Shown here in pieces: positions 17,585 to 25,694 of a DNA stretch of 36,923 nucleotides. The notes below the pieces were generated by a model. The model was not told the DNA's origin, did not search any database, and saw only the letters and a list, made by a program, of their open reading frames with translations. The position numbers and the translations under genes were made by a program. Numbering within the stretch: the first letter of the stretch is position 1; the number at the start of each line of letters is the position of its first letter. The stretch is from DASRAJ01 sp039920305 (GTDB taxonomy: Bacteria; Bacteroidota; Bacteroidia; Chitinophagales; UBA10324), in NCBI GenBank assembly GCA_039920305.1, contig JBDSEA010000013.1, forward strand, positions 1 through 36,923, read 5' to 3'.

Positions 17585-18460
17585 TTATTTCACATGCTTT
17601 TCAGCGTGATAAGAAGAACGGACCAGGGGTCCGCTTTCAACGAACATAAATCCTTTCGAGAGACCGGCCTCTTCATACTCTTTAAAAATTTCAGGATGAA
17701 CCCATTCTGCAACATCCAGGTGATTTTTGGTTGGCTGAAGATATTGCCCGATAGTCAGGATATCACAACCGGCATCACGCAAATCATCCATTACCTGGAA
17801 AACTTCTGGCTGTGTTTCACCCAGCCCTGCCATGATTCCGCTCTTGGTTCTCATCCCCCCTGCCTTTAATTTTTTTATCACATCGAGGCTTCTTTCATAT
17901 TTTGCCTGGGGACGAACCTTTTTGTACAATCGCGGGATTGTCTCCATATTATGAGAAACTACTTCCGGTGCAACATCTATTATCTGATCCACACTCTCCA
18001 TATTTCCCTTAAAATCCGGTATCAGAGTTTCCAAGGTAACGCCAGGGGCAATTTCACGCACAGCACATACGGTAGATGCCCAAATGGATGCACCCCCATC
18101 CTTTAACTCATCACGATTTACGGAAGTGATTACTGCATGCTTGATGTCCATCAACTTGATGGCAGTTGCCACCCTTACCGGCTCATCCCAATCCAGTTCT
18201 GTAGGCAAGCCTGTTTTTACTGCACAGAATCCACAGGAGCGTGTACAGATATTTCCAAGTATCATAAAAGTAGCTGTTCCTGCACCCCAGCATTCACCCA
18301 TGTTAGGACAATTACCACTTTCACAAATGGTATGAAGGCTGTAATGATCAACAAGCCCGCGAACATGTAAATAATTTTTGCCGGCAGGAAGCTTTACCCG
18401 CAGCCAGTACGGCTTTTTTAATCTCTGGGGTTTTGAAAAAATAACATCCGGCTCAATCAT
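17585..18460 (-). CDS. lipA: lipoyl synthase
   Basis: A radical-SAM enzyme that inserts two sulfurs into octanoyl groups on carrier domains (the H protein of glycine cleavage and 2-oxoacid dehydrogenase E2 subunits). Both iron-sulfur motifs are intact: the auxiliary cluster CESGNCPNMGEC (Cys46, 51, 57) and the radical-SAM CTRSCGFC (Cys72, 76, 79). The C-terminal region has MRTKSGIMAGLGET and LTIGQYLQPTKNHL, also diagnostic, and the conserved SSYHAEKH end. At 291 residues it is full length. The ATG at 18460 gives a normal N-terminus. gcvP, which needs lipoylated H protein, is elsewhere in the window. A terminator follows. Confidence 0.97.
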   Translation of the reverse strand: MIEPDVIFSKPQRLKKPYWLRVKLPAGKNYLHVRGLVDHYSLHTICESGNCPNMGECWGAGTATFMILGNICTRSCGFCAVKTGLPTELDWDEPVRVATAIKLMDIKHAVITSVNRDELKDGGASIWASTVCAVREIAPGVTLETLIPDFKGNMESVDQIIDVAPEVVSHNMETIPRLYKKVRPQAKYERSLDVIKKLKAGGMRTKSGIMAGLGETQPEVFQVMDDLRDAGCDILTIGQYLQPTKNHLDVAEWVHPEIFKEYEEAGLSKGFMFVESGPLVRSSYHAEKHVK

Positions 18461-18551
18461 GCAGCAAATTTCTGATTAAAATTCCATCCCTGAAATGTAA
18501 CATTGATTGAGAAAGAAATCAAAATACTAATTGATGAGCGGCAATCAGGGA

Positions 18552-19316
18552 TTACCATTTTTTTCCGAACTGCAAACTCAGGTACAGGGCAGGAAATATC
18601 TGCGAGTTTTTTTCAAGGATCATCATTTCAACTTCTTTGTAGTAAACGTCAAGAGTGGCTCCCACTTCCAGGCCTTTGACGGCATCTTCATTCTGAGCCC
18701 AGTCGAAATTCAGTCCTGACTTCAGGTGAATGCCGGGAATAAATTTTATTTCATCAATGCCATAAATAAAACCGGCACCACCATAAATACTGAAGGGATC
18801 AAGAAATCTATCAGCAGTCTCGGGATCATAGCTGATCGCTTTTATGGTATAATTGCCTGAGTTATCCGCAGGATAAATTACATTCAGATAGTAGGGTTTC
18901 AGTAACCCCAAAGAAATTCCTCCGAGAAACTTTAACCCCAGCTCCACGCCACTCTTTTCTGCCCTTTCTGCAATCATGAATTGCTTCCCGTAGGAGGCAG
19001 TAAGCTGATAAAAATTATTTTGCTTTCCGTAAACAAAAGGCTTGGGTGAGTTAAAGCCAAAAAAAGCAAGCCCGAAATCAATCGTTTGCTTTATTTCTTT
19101 AGGATGCCGGATTTGGGAGAAACCAAATTCCCACATGGTTTTCTTTTTCAACTCATCACGATGCGACAGATCAACAAATATTCCCCAGCCAGATGTATGC
19201 AGCAACGCTCCGCCGCTAAGCTCATGATTGTAAATTATTCCCTTCATACCGCTATTTTGCCCATAGAGAAATGTAGCGCTCAGCAGCAGAACAATCAAAA
19301 ACAACACGCGTTTCAT
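18552..19316 (-). CDS. outer-membrane beta-barrel protein of unknown function
   Basis: This 254-residue protein has a signal peptide ending near FLYGQ (about 1-20). Alternating polar/hydrophobic strands with aromatic girdles follow (WGIFVDLSHRDELKK, TMWEFGFSQIRH, FYQLTASYGKQFM, SIYGGAGFIYGID), and it ends LYLSLQFGKKW, a terminal strand with aromatic residues as in porin-like barrels. I do not recognise a named family; homologs of this type are common in Bacteroidota and usually annotated only as barrel proteins. It lies upstream of lipA on the same strand, with a 91-base gap. A TAAGTTTG box sits four bases before the ATG. Confidence 0.75.
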   Translation of the reverse strand: MKRVLFLIVLLLSATFLYGQNSGMKGIIYNHELSGGALLHTSGWGIFVDLSHRDELKKKTMWEFGFSQIRHPKEIKQTIDFGLAFFGFNSPKPFVYGKQNNFYQLTASYGKQFMIAERAEKSGVELGLKFLGGISLGLLKPYYLNVIYPADNSGNYTIKAISYDPETADRFLDPFSIYGGAGFIYGIDEIKFIPGIHLKSGLNFDWAQNEDAVKGLEVGATLDVYYKEVEMMILEKNSQIFPALYLSLQFGKKW

Positions 19317-19320
19317 TCTC

Positions 19321-19328
19321 CAAACTTA
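19321..19328 (-). promoter_or_regulatory. Bacteroidota -7 box (TAAGTTTG) before the barrel protein gene
   Basis: TAAGTTTG matches TAnnTTTG on the minus strand; the nearest TTTG (19352-19355) is 23 bases upstream, at the long end of allowed spacing. The box ends only four bases before the ATG, so the transcript would be nearly leaderless. Confidence 0.4.
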
Positions 19329-19391
19329 AAAAAAAATTCTTTCCCCGTTTACAAATTCTTATCAATGGCTTAAACCAGTAAAGGGTAATCG

Positions 19392-19399
19392 TAATTTTG
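19392..19399 (+). promoter_or_regulatory. possible -7 box (TAATTTTG) before the OsmC-like gene
   Basis: TAATTTTG matches TAnnTTTG, 37 bases before the start at 19437. No clear TTG lies 19 bases upstream, so confidence is low. Confidence 0.35.
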
Positions 19400-19436
19400 T
19401 CAATTTGAGACCTGTAAACAATTTAATTCAATTTGC

Positions 19437-19853
19437 ATGACTGCAGAAATCATTTATCAGGGCGAATTACGAAACGAGTTAACTCATATTTTTTCAGGCA
19501 CAAAAATACTAACCGATGCCCCGCTTGATAATCACGGGCATGCTGAAGCATTTTCACCTACTGATCTTGTCGCAGCTTCTGCCGGAGCGTGTGCACTTAC
19601 CATCATGGGAATTGCTGCACGCGACCGCGGATTTAATATTGAAAACACCAAAGTTGAGGTTACGAAGGAGATGAGTTCCAATCCAAGAAAAATTTCTGCC
19701 CTGCGTCTTGAATTCACATTTCCGGCAAAAAATTATACCGAAGAACAGAAGCGATTGATCAGGCACATTGCTCACAACTGTCCGGTAATGCTAAGTCTGC
19801 ACCCGGAAATACGAAAGGATATTGTATTTTATTACATGGATGAAAATACATGA
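19437..19853 (+). CDS. OsmC/Ohr family protein (thiol peroxidase-like)
   Basis: A 138-residue OsmC-type protein; the family reduces organic hydroperoxides using two cysteines. The first Cys is in SAGACALTIMG (Cys52) and the second in HNCPVMLSLHPE (Cys115), the family's two catalytic sites. The FSPTDLVAASAGAC helix and VEVTKEMSSNPRKI strand are characteristic. The subgroup resembles YhfA-like OsmC proteins more than Ohr, a judgement from overall pattern. Its stop overlaps the start of the guanine deaminase gene by four bases (ATGA), so translational coupling is likely. A possible promoter lies 37 bases upstream. Confidence 0.9.
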   Translation: MTAEIIYQGELRNELTHIFSGTKILTDAPLDNHGHAEAFSPTDLVAASAGACALTIMGIAARDRGFNIENTKVEVTKEMSSNPRKISALRLEFTFPAKNYTEEQKRLIRHIAHNCPVMLSLHPEIRKDIVFYYMDENT

Positions 19854-20335
19854 GAACAATGATAGATCCCAGAGTAAGATTTATGCTTGCCGCCATTCGT
19901 CTTGCTCAGGACAATGTGCGCCGGAATAGCGGCGGGCCTTTCGGGTGTGTAATCGTGAAGGGCGGGAAGATTATTTCACGCGCAAGGAATAGTGTAACAA
20001 AGCATCATGATCCAACTGCTCATGCTGAAATTATTGCTATACGCAAAGCCTGCCGTAAGCTGAAAACGTTTCAGCTGCAAGAGTGTGAATTGTATTGCAG
20101 CTGTGAACCCTGCCCCATGTGCCTTGGAGCCATTTACTGGGCCAGACCAAGCAGAGTGTTCTATGCTACCACCCGAGAAGATGCCGCTGCAGCAGGATTT
20201 GATGATGACTTTATTTATCATGAAATTCTTATCGCCCACGAAAGCAGAAAGATCCGCTTCACAAGGCTGGAAGTGAAAAGCGCTTTATCAGTTTTTGATG
20301 AATGGAAACAGAAAGCAGATAAAATCAGTTATTGA
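19850..20335 (+). CDS. guaD: guanine deaminase
   Basis: A zinc-dependent deaminase of the CMP/dCMP fold that converts guanine to xanthine and ammonia in purine salvage or catabolism. The 161-residue product has the zinc motifs TAHAE (His58, Glu60) and PCPMC (Cys88, Cys91). The surrounding sequence GGPFGCVIVKGGKI, CEPCPMCLGAIYWARP, AGFDDDFIYHEI and the C-terminal Tyr closely follow the Bacillus subtilis GuaD pattern. This favours guanine deaminase over the tRNA adenosine deaminase TadA. The ATG at 19850 overlaps the OsmC-like gene by four bases. A second Met (residue 4) is an alternative start. The lipoprotein gene follows 25 bases later. Confidence 0.92.
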   Translation: MRTMIDPRVRFMLAAIRLAQDNVRRNSGGPFGCVIVKGGKIISRARNSVTKHHDPTAHAEIIAIRKACRKLKTFQLQECELYCSCEPCPMCLGAIYWARPSRVFYATTREDAAAAGFDDDFIYHEILIAHESRKIRFTRLEVKSALSVFDEWKQKADKISY

Positions 20336-20360
20336 AAAGCTGGCAGCATTTTTTCCAGGC

Positions 20361-20912
20361 ATGAGAAAACTTATTTGTATGCACTTGATTTTGCTTTTAC
20401 TTTTTTCCTGTTCACCTGCTACCAAAATAAATTCCTTACCTGACCAGGAAATTCGGTGGAAGTCAGATAAGAAACTCACTTATGCAGATTTCAAAGGCAG
20501 GGTACCCTCCGCAACCACATGGGCTGCTACTACCAACAGCATGATTTATTTTGCATATCAGACTCTGAATGGCAGTGTTTCTGAAATCAATGTTTATTCA
20601 TCTTTTATTCCATCAAAGTCATGGATCAAAAGAAAGCTGCCCGAGGTTCTTGCTCATGAGCAATTGCACTTTGATATCACAGAAGCTTTTGCCCGGAAAT
20701 TTTACGCTGAGGCAATTAAGAAAAGCTACGGGCCGGGTGATGGGCTGAATAAACTTTTCAGGGAGGTGAATGATGAATGCGATCAATTACAGCAGCTTTA
20801 TGATGACGAAACCAACCATGGCATCGTAGCAGAGGAGCAGGAAAAGTGGTCTCTTAAAGTCAGGAAGCTTCTTGAACTTTACGAACCTTACCCTCAAAAC
20901 CAACATTTCTGA
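20361..20912 (+). CDS. DUF922 lipoprotein with HEQLH motif (putative metalloprotease)
   Basis: This 183-residue protein has a lipoprotein signal (MRKLICMHLILLLLFSC) with lipobox LLFSC, Cys17 being the predicted lipidated residue. The mature part contains RWKSDKKLTYADFKGRVP and the HEQLHFDITE segment, an HExxH zinc-protease-like motif at residues 99-103 typical of DUF922. The start at 20361 is chosen because it opens the signal peptide; an in-frame ATG at 20295 lies inside guaD and would add 22 residues ahead of it. Location is likely the inner or outer membrane facing the periplasm. Substrates are unknown. It converges on ald with a three-base gap. Confidence 0.82.
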   Translation: MRKLICMHLILLLLFSCSPATKINSLPDQEIRWKSDKKLTYADFKGRVPSATTWAATTNSMIYFAYQTLNGSVSEINVYSSFIPSKSWIKRKLPEVLAHEQLHFDITEAFARKFYAEAIKKSYGPGDGLNKLFREVNDECDQLQQLYDDETNHGIVAEEQEKWSLKVRKLLELYEPYPQNQHF

Positions 20913-20915
20913 TGG

Positions 20916-22139
20916 TTACATTTCGGAAGCGAACAGCAAATTCAAATCAGTTGATTTCATCACAAATTTTTCACCCAGGTGTGCATTGGTAAGCATTCCT
21001 TTGTAAACATATACTCCATTGCGTATGTGGGGATGAGTATTCATTAATTTATCAAATCCACCAACCTGGTTTGCGGCCAGGAGCATGGGTGTAAGCACGT
21101 TACTGATCGCCTGGGATGCGGTGCGTGGCACGCGTGAAGGAATGTTCGGAACGCAATAGTGAATGACACCATGCTTTTTGAAAATGGGCTTGCGGTGATT
21201 GGTAACCTCCGACGTTTCAAAGCAGCCACCCTGATCTATGCTTACATCCATGATAACTGAACCAGCTTTCATTTGTGAAACCATTTCTTCAGTCACCACC
21301 ATCGGCGCCCTTCCGCTTTTGGAATGTATCGCTCCCACCGCAACATCAGCATTCATAAGGGCATCCACCAGCGCATCATTAGTTATGATGGAGGTAAAAA
21401 GCCGGGAGCCGGTATTTCTTTGTAGCCGCTTCAATTTATAAATGGAATTATCAAACACTTTTACCTCGGCACCAAAGGCCAGTGCCGTTCGGGCAGCAAA
21501 TTCAGCTACGGTGCCTGCTCCCAGGATCACTACCCGGGCGGGAGGAATACCTGCAATTCCGCCCAGCAAAATTCCTTTACCGATATTAGGATGACTCAGT
21601 AATTCAGCGGCGATCAGGATAGTTGCGCTGCCTGCAATTTCGCTCATGGCTGAAACAATGGGAAAATTATTCGATTCATCCTGGATGTATTCGTATGCAA
21701 TGGCTGTTATTTTTTTTGACAGAAGCTGTTCAAGATGCTGATGTTCCAGGGTTGGAAGATGCAAGGGTGAGATAATTACCTGACCAGGCTGCATCATTTT
21801 TACCTCTTCTTCAGTGGCGGGGGCTGTTTTTAAAATAATATTTGCCTTAAAAATTTCCGACACATTATTCGAAATCTCCGCCCCGCACTCATTGTATTCT
21901 GAATCAGTTAAGTGAGCACCTTCACCGGCTTTGGATTCCATCAATACCCGGTGCCCATTGGATACCAGGATCTCTATGCTCTCCGGAGTTAAGGATATTC
22001 TCTTTTCCTGAAATTGCCGCTCGTTCGGAATACCAATAAACAGCTTTTCTCGCCTGGGCTTAACCTGCACCAGTGATTCTTCAGGCGCAAGCCCAATCCC
22101 TGATTTCAACTCGTCGGGTAGTTTTATTTTACGTTGCAT
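20916..22139 (-). CDS. ald: alanine dehydrogenase
   Basis: An NAD-dependent enzyme interconverting L-alanine and pyruvate plus ammonia. The 407-residue product has the N-terminal substrate domain motif GIPNERQFQEKRISLTPE (residues 36-53), the dinucleotide-binding loop VVILGAGTVAEFAA (203-216) and DVSIDQGGCFETS. The C-terminal segment VPNIPSRVPRTASQAISN is also diagnostic. It carries about 30 residues before the usual start of the domain. This longer N-terminus seems common in Bacteroidota versions (from memory). The related transhydrogenase alpha subunit is less likely given the overall pattern. tsaE lies four bases upstream and is probably cotranscribed with it. Confidence 0.93.
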   Translation of the reverse strand: MQRKIKLPDELKSGIGLAPEESLVQVKPRREKLFIGIPNERQFQEKRISLTPESIEILVSNGHRVLMESKAGEGAHLTDSEYNECGAEISNNVSEIFKANIILKTAPATEEEVKMMQPGQVIISPLHLPTLEHQHLEQLLSKKITAIAYEYIQDESNNFPIVSAMSEIAGSATILIAAELLSHPNIGKGILLGGIAGIPPARVVILGAGTVAEFAARTALAFGAEVKVFDNSIYKLKRLQRNTGSRLFTSIITNDALVDALMNADVAVGAIHSKSGRAPMVVTEEMVSQMKAGSVIMDVSIDQGGCFETSEVTNHRKPIFKKHGVIHYCVPNIPSRVPRTASQAISNVLTPMLLAANQVGGFDKLMNTHPHIRNGVYVYKGMLTNAHLGEKFVMKSTDLNLLFASEM

Positions 22140-22143
22140 AATC

Positions 22144-22560
22144 TCAGCAATTTAGCTGAATAAAGCGCTCCTTATTTTCACCTTCACTTAGTCGTACAAT
22201 AACAGTTTCCGGCGGCAGCAGCTTATCAATCAACTCCGCCCATTCGATAAAGCAATAATTTCCTGATTCAAGGTATTCTTCAATGCCGATATCAATGGCC
22301 TCAGCCAGACTTCGCAATCGGTAAAGATCAATATGAAAAATTTTCTCATCCCCGGAATATTCGTTTATAATTGCAAAAGTGGGACTCGAAGCTTGTCCGT
22401 TTATTCCGAGCTCTTCACACATCGCACTGATCAGCGTTGTTTTTCCTGATCCCATTTCACCTAAAAATGCAAAAATCTTTTTTCGCGGACAACTATTTAA
22501 AATCTTTTTAGCCACGATCGTAAGCTCATGAATATTATTGACCTTAAGATGAATGTTCAA
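22144..22560 (-). CDS. tsaE: tRNA threonylcarbamoyladenosine biosynthesis ATPase TsaE
   Basis: A P-loop ATPase that works with TsaB and TsaD in making t6A37 on ANN-decoding tRNAs. The 138-residue product has Walker A GEMGSGKTT (34-42), SSPTFAIINEY, and IFHIDLYRLRS followed by FIEWAE, the standard TsaE motifs. The initiator is TTG at 22560; no ATG or GTG lies between it and Walker A, and it gives a family-normal spacing of about 33 residues. A TAAATTTA box ends about six bases before the TTG. ald follows after a four-base gap. Confidence 0.93.
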   Translation of the reverse strand: MNIHLKVNNIHELTIVAKKILNSCPRKKIFAFLGEMGSGKTTLISAMCEELGINGQASSPTFAIINEYSGDEKIFHIDLYRLRSLAEAIDIGIEEYLESGNYCFIEWAELIDKLLPPETVIVRLSEGENKERFIQLNC

Positions 22561-22820
22561 GCAATTTAAATTTACCTTGTTTCAATTTTATGATGCAAGA
22601 TATGTGACGATCAGCAGAAACGGCATTGAATGCGTTCAGAATAAACAATCAATTATTTTTAATTGCAGTGAGGCTGAAAAAGATCAATGAGCCTCCTCAA
22701 AAATACCGAAGCGGAACCAAGCTATAAAGAAATAATATTCTGAGATTTAATATTTCATTTTTCACACATCAAAGTAATTCAACTCATAATACTTATACCG
22801 GCTGCTCGTTCAAACCTTAA

Positions 22821-24110
22821 ATGAAGAAGACATTAATAATTCCGCTACATGCCCTTTTTTTAATCCTGTGCTCAAAATTTTGTTCCTCCCAGATTAAAAT
22901 GGACTTTGCTGCTGATAAAATATTAAACGATAACATCTGTACAGTTCAGCTTTATGTGGAACCCCTCGTTCTTTCAGATCCGGTGATTGGCTTAAACGGG
23001 CCATCACAGCTCCATCTTGAGTTTGATGATCTGCAAGGTGAAAAGAAAAATTATTTCTACACCGTGATTCAGTGTAATTATGACTGGACTCCCTCAGAAT
23101 TAAGCACATTCGATTACTTAACTGGGTTTAGTGAGCAGGAAATCCGGGATTACCAGATTTCTTTTGGCACTGATCAGACTTATATTCATTACAGTGCTCT
23201 TTTTCCGAAAGCAGATTTCCGAATCACGAAATCGGGTAATTATATTTTAAAAGTATTTGAAGAAGAAAATCCCGAACAAATTATTTTAACCAGAAGTTTC
23301 ATAGTTATTGACAACAAACTGCAGATTACAAGTGATATAAATCAAGCCGATGACGTCCGCTACAACAGAACGCATCAGCAGGTAAACTTCACCATTGAGC
23401 ACCGGGGAATGAACATTTCGAACGGTTTCTCAGAGGTAAAGGTGCTTCTTCTTCAAAACTTCAGATGGGATAATGTGATTACGGATTTACAGCCGCAATT
23501 TGTGAGACCTGATCAGCTCGATTATACACATTCGGCAAAAACTTCTTTTCCTGCGGGAAAAGAATTCAGATATTTTGATACGAGAACGCTACGGTACAAA
23601 AGTGACCGTGTAAAAGCAATTGAAGAAAATAAAAACGAAACCATCATTACCCTCCTTCCTGATCAGTCCCGCGGTAATGCTCAGTCATTTTCACGCAAGG
23701 ATATTAATGGAAAATTTATTCCCGGCACACAGGATTACAGTGATGAGGATTCAAGGGCGGAATACCTGTGGGTCAGGTTTTCATTGCCGGTAGACTATCC
23801 TTTCAGAAATGGAAAAATTTTTCTGCTATCAAAATTTACTGACTGGCAATTGAAGGATTCACACCGCTTGCAATACAATGCAGCTTCTGATACATATGAG
23901 GTAAGTGTTTACCTTAAGCAGGGTTATTATGAATACCTATATTACTTTTCAACCGATGAAAAGCCGGAAGGTGAAGATTCGTTTGATCTGCTTGAAGGAA
24001 ATTCCTATGAAACGGAAAACAGTTACCAGATTTTAGTGTACTACCATCCCTTCGGAACCCGGTATGACCAGGTGATCGGATATAAAAGCACTGATACTTT
24101 TAACAGGTAA
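22821..24110 (+). CDS. type IX secretion system plug protein (DUF5103)
   Basis: A 429-residue DUF5103 protein. The family includes the Plug protein that closes the periplasmic side of the SprA translocon in Flavobacterium (established knowledge). It has a signal peptide ending near FCSSQ (about 1-24). The N-terminal domain motifs are LQLYVEPLVLSDPVIGLN-like and NYFYTVIQCNYDWTPSEL. The mid region has FRITKSGNYILKVF and LLLQNFRWDNVI, and the C-terminal part EYLWVRFSLPVDYPF and GYYEYLYYF. Length and motif order fit the family. The gap of 260 bases to the divergent tsaE holds no other gene and no clear promoter. This is the one T9SS machinery component in the window; the sorting-domain proteins here are its likely clients. 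Confidence 0.88.
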   Translation: MKKTLIIPLHALFLILCSKFCSSQIKMDFAADKILNDNICTVQLYVEPLVLSDPVIGLNGPSQLHLEFDDLQGEKKNYFYTVIQCNYDWTPSELSTFDYLTGFSEQEIRDYQISFGTDQTYIHYSALFPKADFRITKSGNYILKVFEEENPEQIILTRSFIVIDNKLQITSDINQADDVRYNRTHQQVNFTIEHRGMNISNGFSEVKVLLLQNFRWDNVITDLQPQFVRPDQLDYTHSAKTSFPAGKEFRYFDTRTLRYKSDRVKAIEENKNETIITLLPDQSRGNAQSFSRKDINGKFIPGTQDYSDEDSRAEYLWVRFSLPVDYPFRNGKIFLLSKFTDWQLKDSHRLQYNAASDTYEVSVYLKQGYYEYLYYFSTDEKPEGEDSFDLLEGNSYETENSYQILVYYHPFGTRYDQVIGYKSTDTFNR

Positions 24111-24144
24111 GATGTGAGTACTTTATACGTGGGATGCACCTTTA

Positions 24145-25185
24145 TCAGAATTCAAATGCAAGTCCTGCGGAGAAAGGGTACAATACTGGACCAGACCCCT
24201 CCACCAGTAATTCTGAGATGCTAATATTGGTATAAACATTCAACCAGCCATATCCTGCACGGGCAGTAATTCCGTAGCGCACACGGTTTAGATTAAAATC
24301 GTCGTGTACTTTGTTTTTGCCGGTACTGCTTTTTGTTTTAATATGTGCTCCTAAAAGATATTCACCAAAAACACCACCGCTGATGTGAAAGGAGCTTGAC
24401 ATGTGTGATGGATTACTTTCATAGCGAAGTGTAAGCGGAATGCCTGCATATTCGCAGGACAGCTTGTTTTTGCTGAGAGATTCATCGCCGGAAGAAAATG
24501 CAAGCGAATCAATTCCCGGGATAATCACACTCTTAGTATCGTACTTGTAAGAGTTTAATTCGAAATAAACCCCATAACCAAACCATAAATGATAGCGTAT
24601 CAAATTCAGGCGCTGATCTATGGCATGGATGTTTACCACCCACGATTTACCGGGATTCGGATCAAACTTTTCGAAACCCTGTGGAAAGGATGAGGAAAAA
24701 CCTTTCGCGAAATAATTATTTACACCCACATCAAGCAGTAAAAATTTGGTTTCAACATTTTTCAGTTCATTCTCATTGCTGCACTCGTCATCTGACTCAC
24801 TCTTATAAACATGAACGCGATCTTCTCCATCATGGTGCTCATTTACAACTACATTCCATCTTCCCAACCGTACCTCGGTTGAATCCTGTCCTTCCTTCAA
24901 AAAAAATCCCTCATCAGATGGCATTTCAGGCATGGGCGGCATTTCGGGTATTTCCGGAAATTCAAAATGCATTTCATCTGATTGTATAAAGCCATTGTTA
25001 TTTAATTTTTCCTGCATGCGGGTCAATGAGTCTTTAAGGGATTGCATCTGCTGTTGCATCTGTTCACGGAAGGCTTCCATTTGCTGCCGGAATTGCTCCT
25101 GCTGCTCAGGGGTCCAGGTATTGTTTTGCTGGGCAATCACTGAGGTAGAAATCAGCATGAGGAAAACTAAGATCATTTTTTTCAT
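24145..25185 (-). CDS. outer-membrane barrel protein with N-terminal Gln-rich coiled coil
   Basis: The 346-residue product has a signal peptide (about 1-18, ending VIAQQ). A Gln-rich heptad region at about 22-65 includes EQFRQQMEAFREQMQQQMQS. A Pro/Met-rich linker follows (FPEIPEMPPMPEMPSD), then about 210 residues of alternating strands ending PFSAGLAFEF, a typical outer-membrane barrel C-terminus. It is not assigned to a named family. It is the last gene of a four-gene unit with an ECF sigma factor and its anti-sigma factor (gaps of 13, 1 and 1 bases). It may be a target or a sensor of that circuit (inference). The plug protein gene converges on it. Confidence 0.75.
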   Translation of the reverse strand: MKKMILVFLMLISTSVIAQQNNTWTPEQQEQFRQQMEAFREQMQQQMQSLKDSLTRMQEKLNNNGFIQSDEMHFEFPEIPEMPPMPEMPSDEGFFLKEGQDSTEVRLGRWNVVVNEHHDGEDRVHVYKSESDDECSNENELKNVETKFLLLDVGVNNYFAKGFSSSFPQGFEKFDPNPGKSWVVNIHAIDQRLNLIRYHLWFGYGVYFELNSYKYDTKSVIIPGIDSLAFSSGDESLSKNKLSCEYAGIPLTLRYESNPSHMSSSFHISGGVFGEYLLGAHIKTKSSTGKNKVHDDFNLNRVRYGITARAGYGWLNVYTNISISELLVEGSGPVLYPFSAGLAFEF

Positions 25186-25198
25186 TCTATTAAATTTT

Positions 25199-25693
25199 TT
25201 ACGGTTGATAATTATTTTTCTTGCTTTTAAAAAGGTTTCCGAAAGGAAGCATCTTCATCCACTCATGCTTTTGCTTTTGTTCATGAATTTCAGGACAAGG
25301 CGGAGTGGGAGGGTAATTGAAATTGTAGAAATATCCCAGGTCCCCGGGTGGCACTATGAGGTGATAATCAAAAGCAGGGGGCTCTGGCACTTGCAAATCC
25401 CTTTCACCATTGAACCAATGCTTCCGAAGCACGCCATCCGGATGTGTTTTTCTTGCTTTTTCATCAAATGCTAATGGCTCATCAGAAAAGGATTTAAATC
25501 CGGGATTCGCGTGTGTTTCCACGAGTAATTGCTGTTGCAGCATTCTCAGCGAATCCTGTAAAATCGAAATTTTAGAGTATAACTCTTTTTTTAGCTGATC
25601 AATTTGCTTTTGCAAATCCTGTGAATCGCTTTTTTGCTGAGCTGAAAGAAATATCGGAAGACTTACAATTAGAGCAATAGCCAATGTTTTCAT
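25199..25693 (-). CDS. exported coiled-coil protein of unknown function
   Basis: This 164-residue protein has a signal peptide ending SAQQ (about 1-19). A strong heptad-repeat segment follows at about 22-60 (QDLQKQIDQLKKELYSKIS, LQDSLRMLQQQL). The C-terminal part is Pro-rich and polar (FDYHLIVPPGDLGYFYNF, YPPTPPCPEIHEQK). No family is recognised. The coiled coil with a LKDSL/LQDSLRML pattern resembles that of the next gene's product, so the two may interact or share ancestry (inference). It lies one base downstream of the anti-sigma gene and 13 bases upstream of the barrel gene. Confidence 0.7.
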   Translation of the reverse strand: MKTLAIALIVSLPIFLSAQQKSDSQDLQKQIDQLKKELYSKISILQDSLRMLQQQLLVETHANPGFKSFSDEPLAFDEKARKTHPDGVLRKHWFNGERDLQVPEPPAFDYHLIVPPGDLGYFYNFNYPPTPPCPEIHEQKQKHEWMKMLPFGNLFKSKKNNYQP

Positions 25694-25694
25694 T

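Noticed and set aside
22561..22820. Possible hidden gene in the tsaE-plug gap
   Set aside because: All frames are short and show no protein-like text; the gap is most likely promoter sequence.
24932..25474. Open frame of 180 codons antisense to the two envelope proteins
   Set aside because: The Cys/Ile-rich translation looks like the reverse complement of coiled-coil and Pro-rich coding text.
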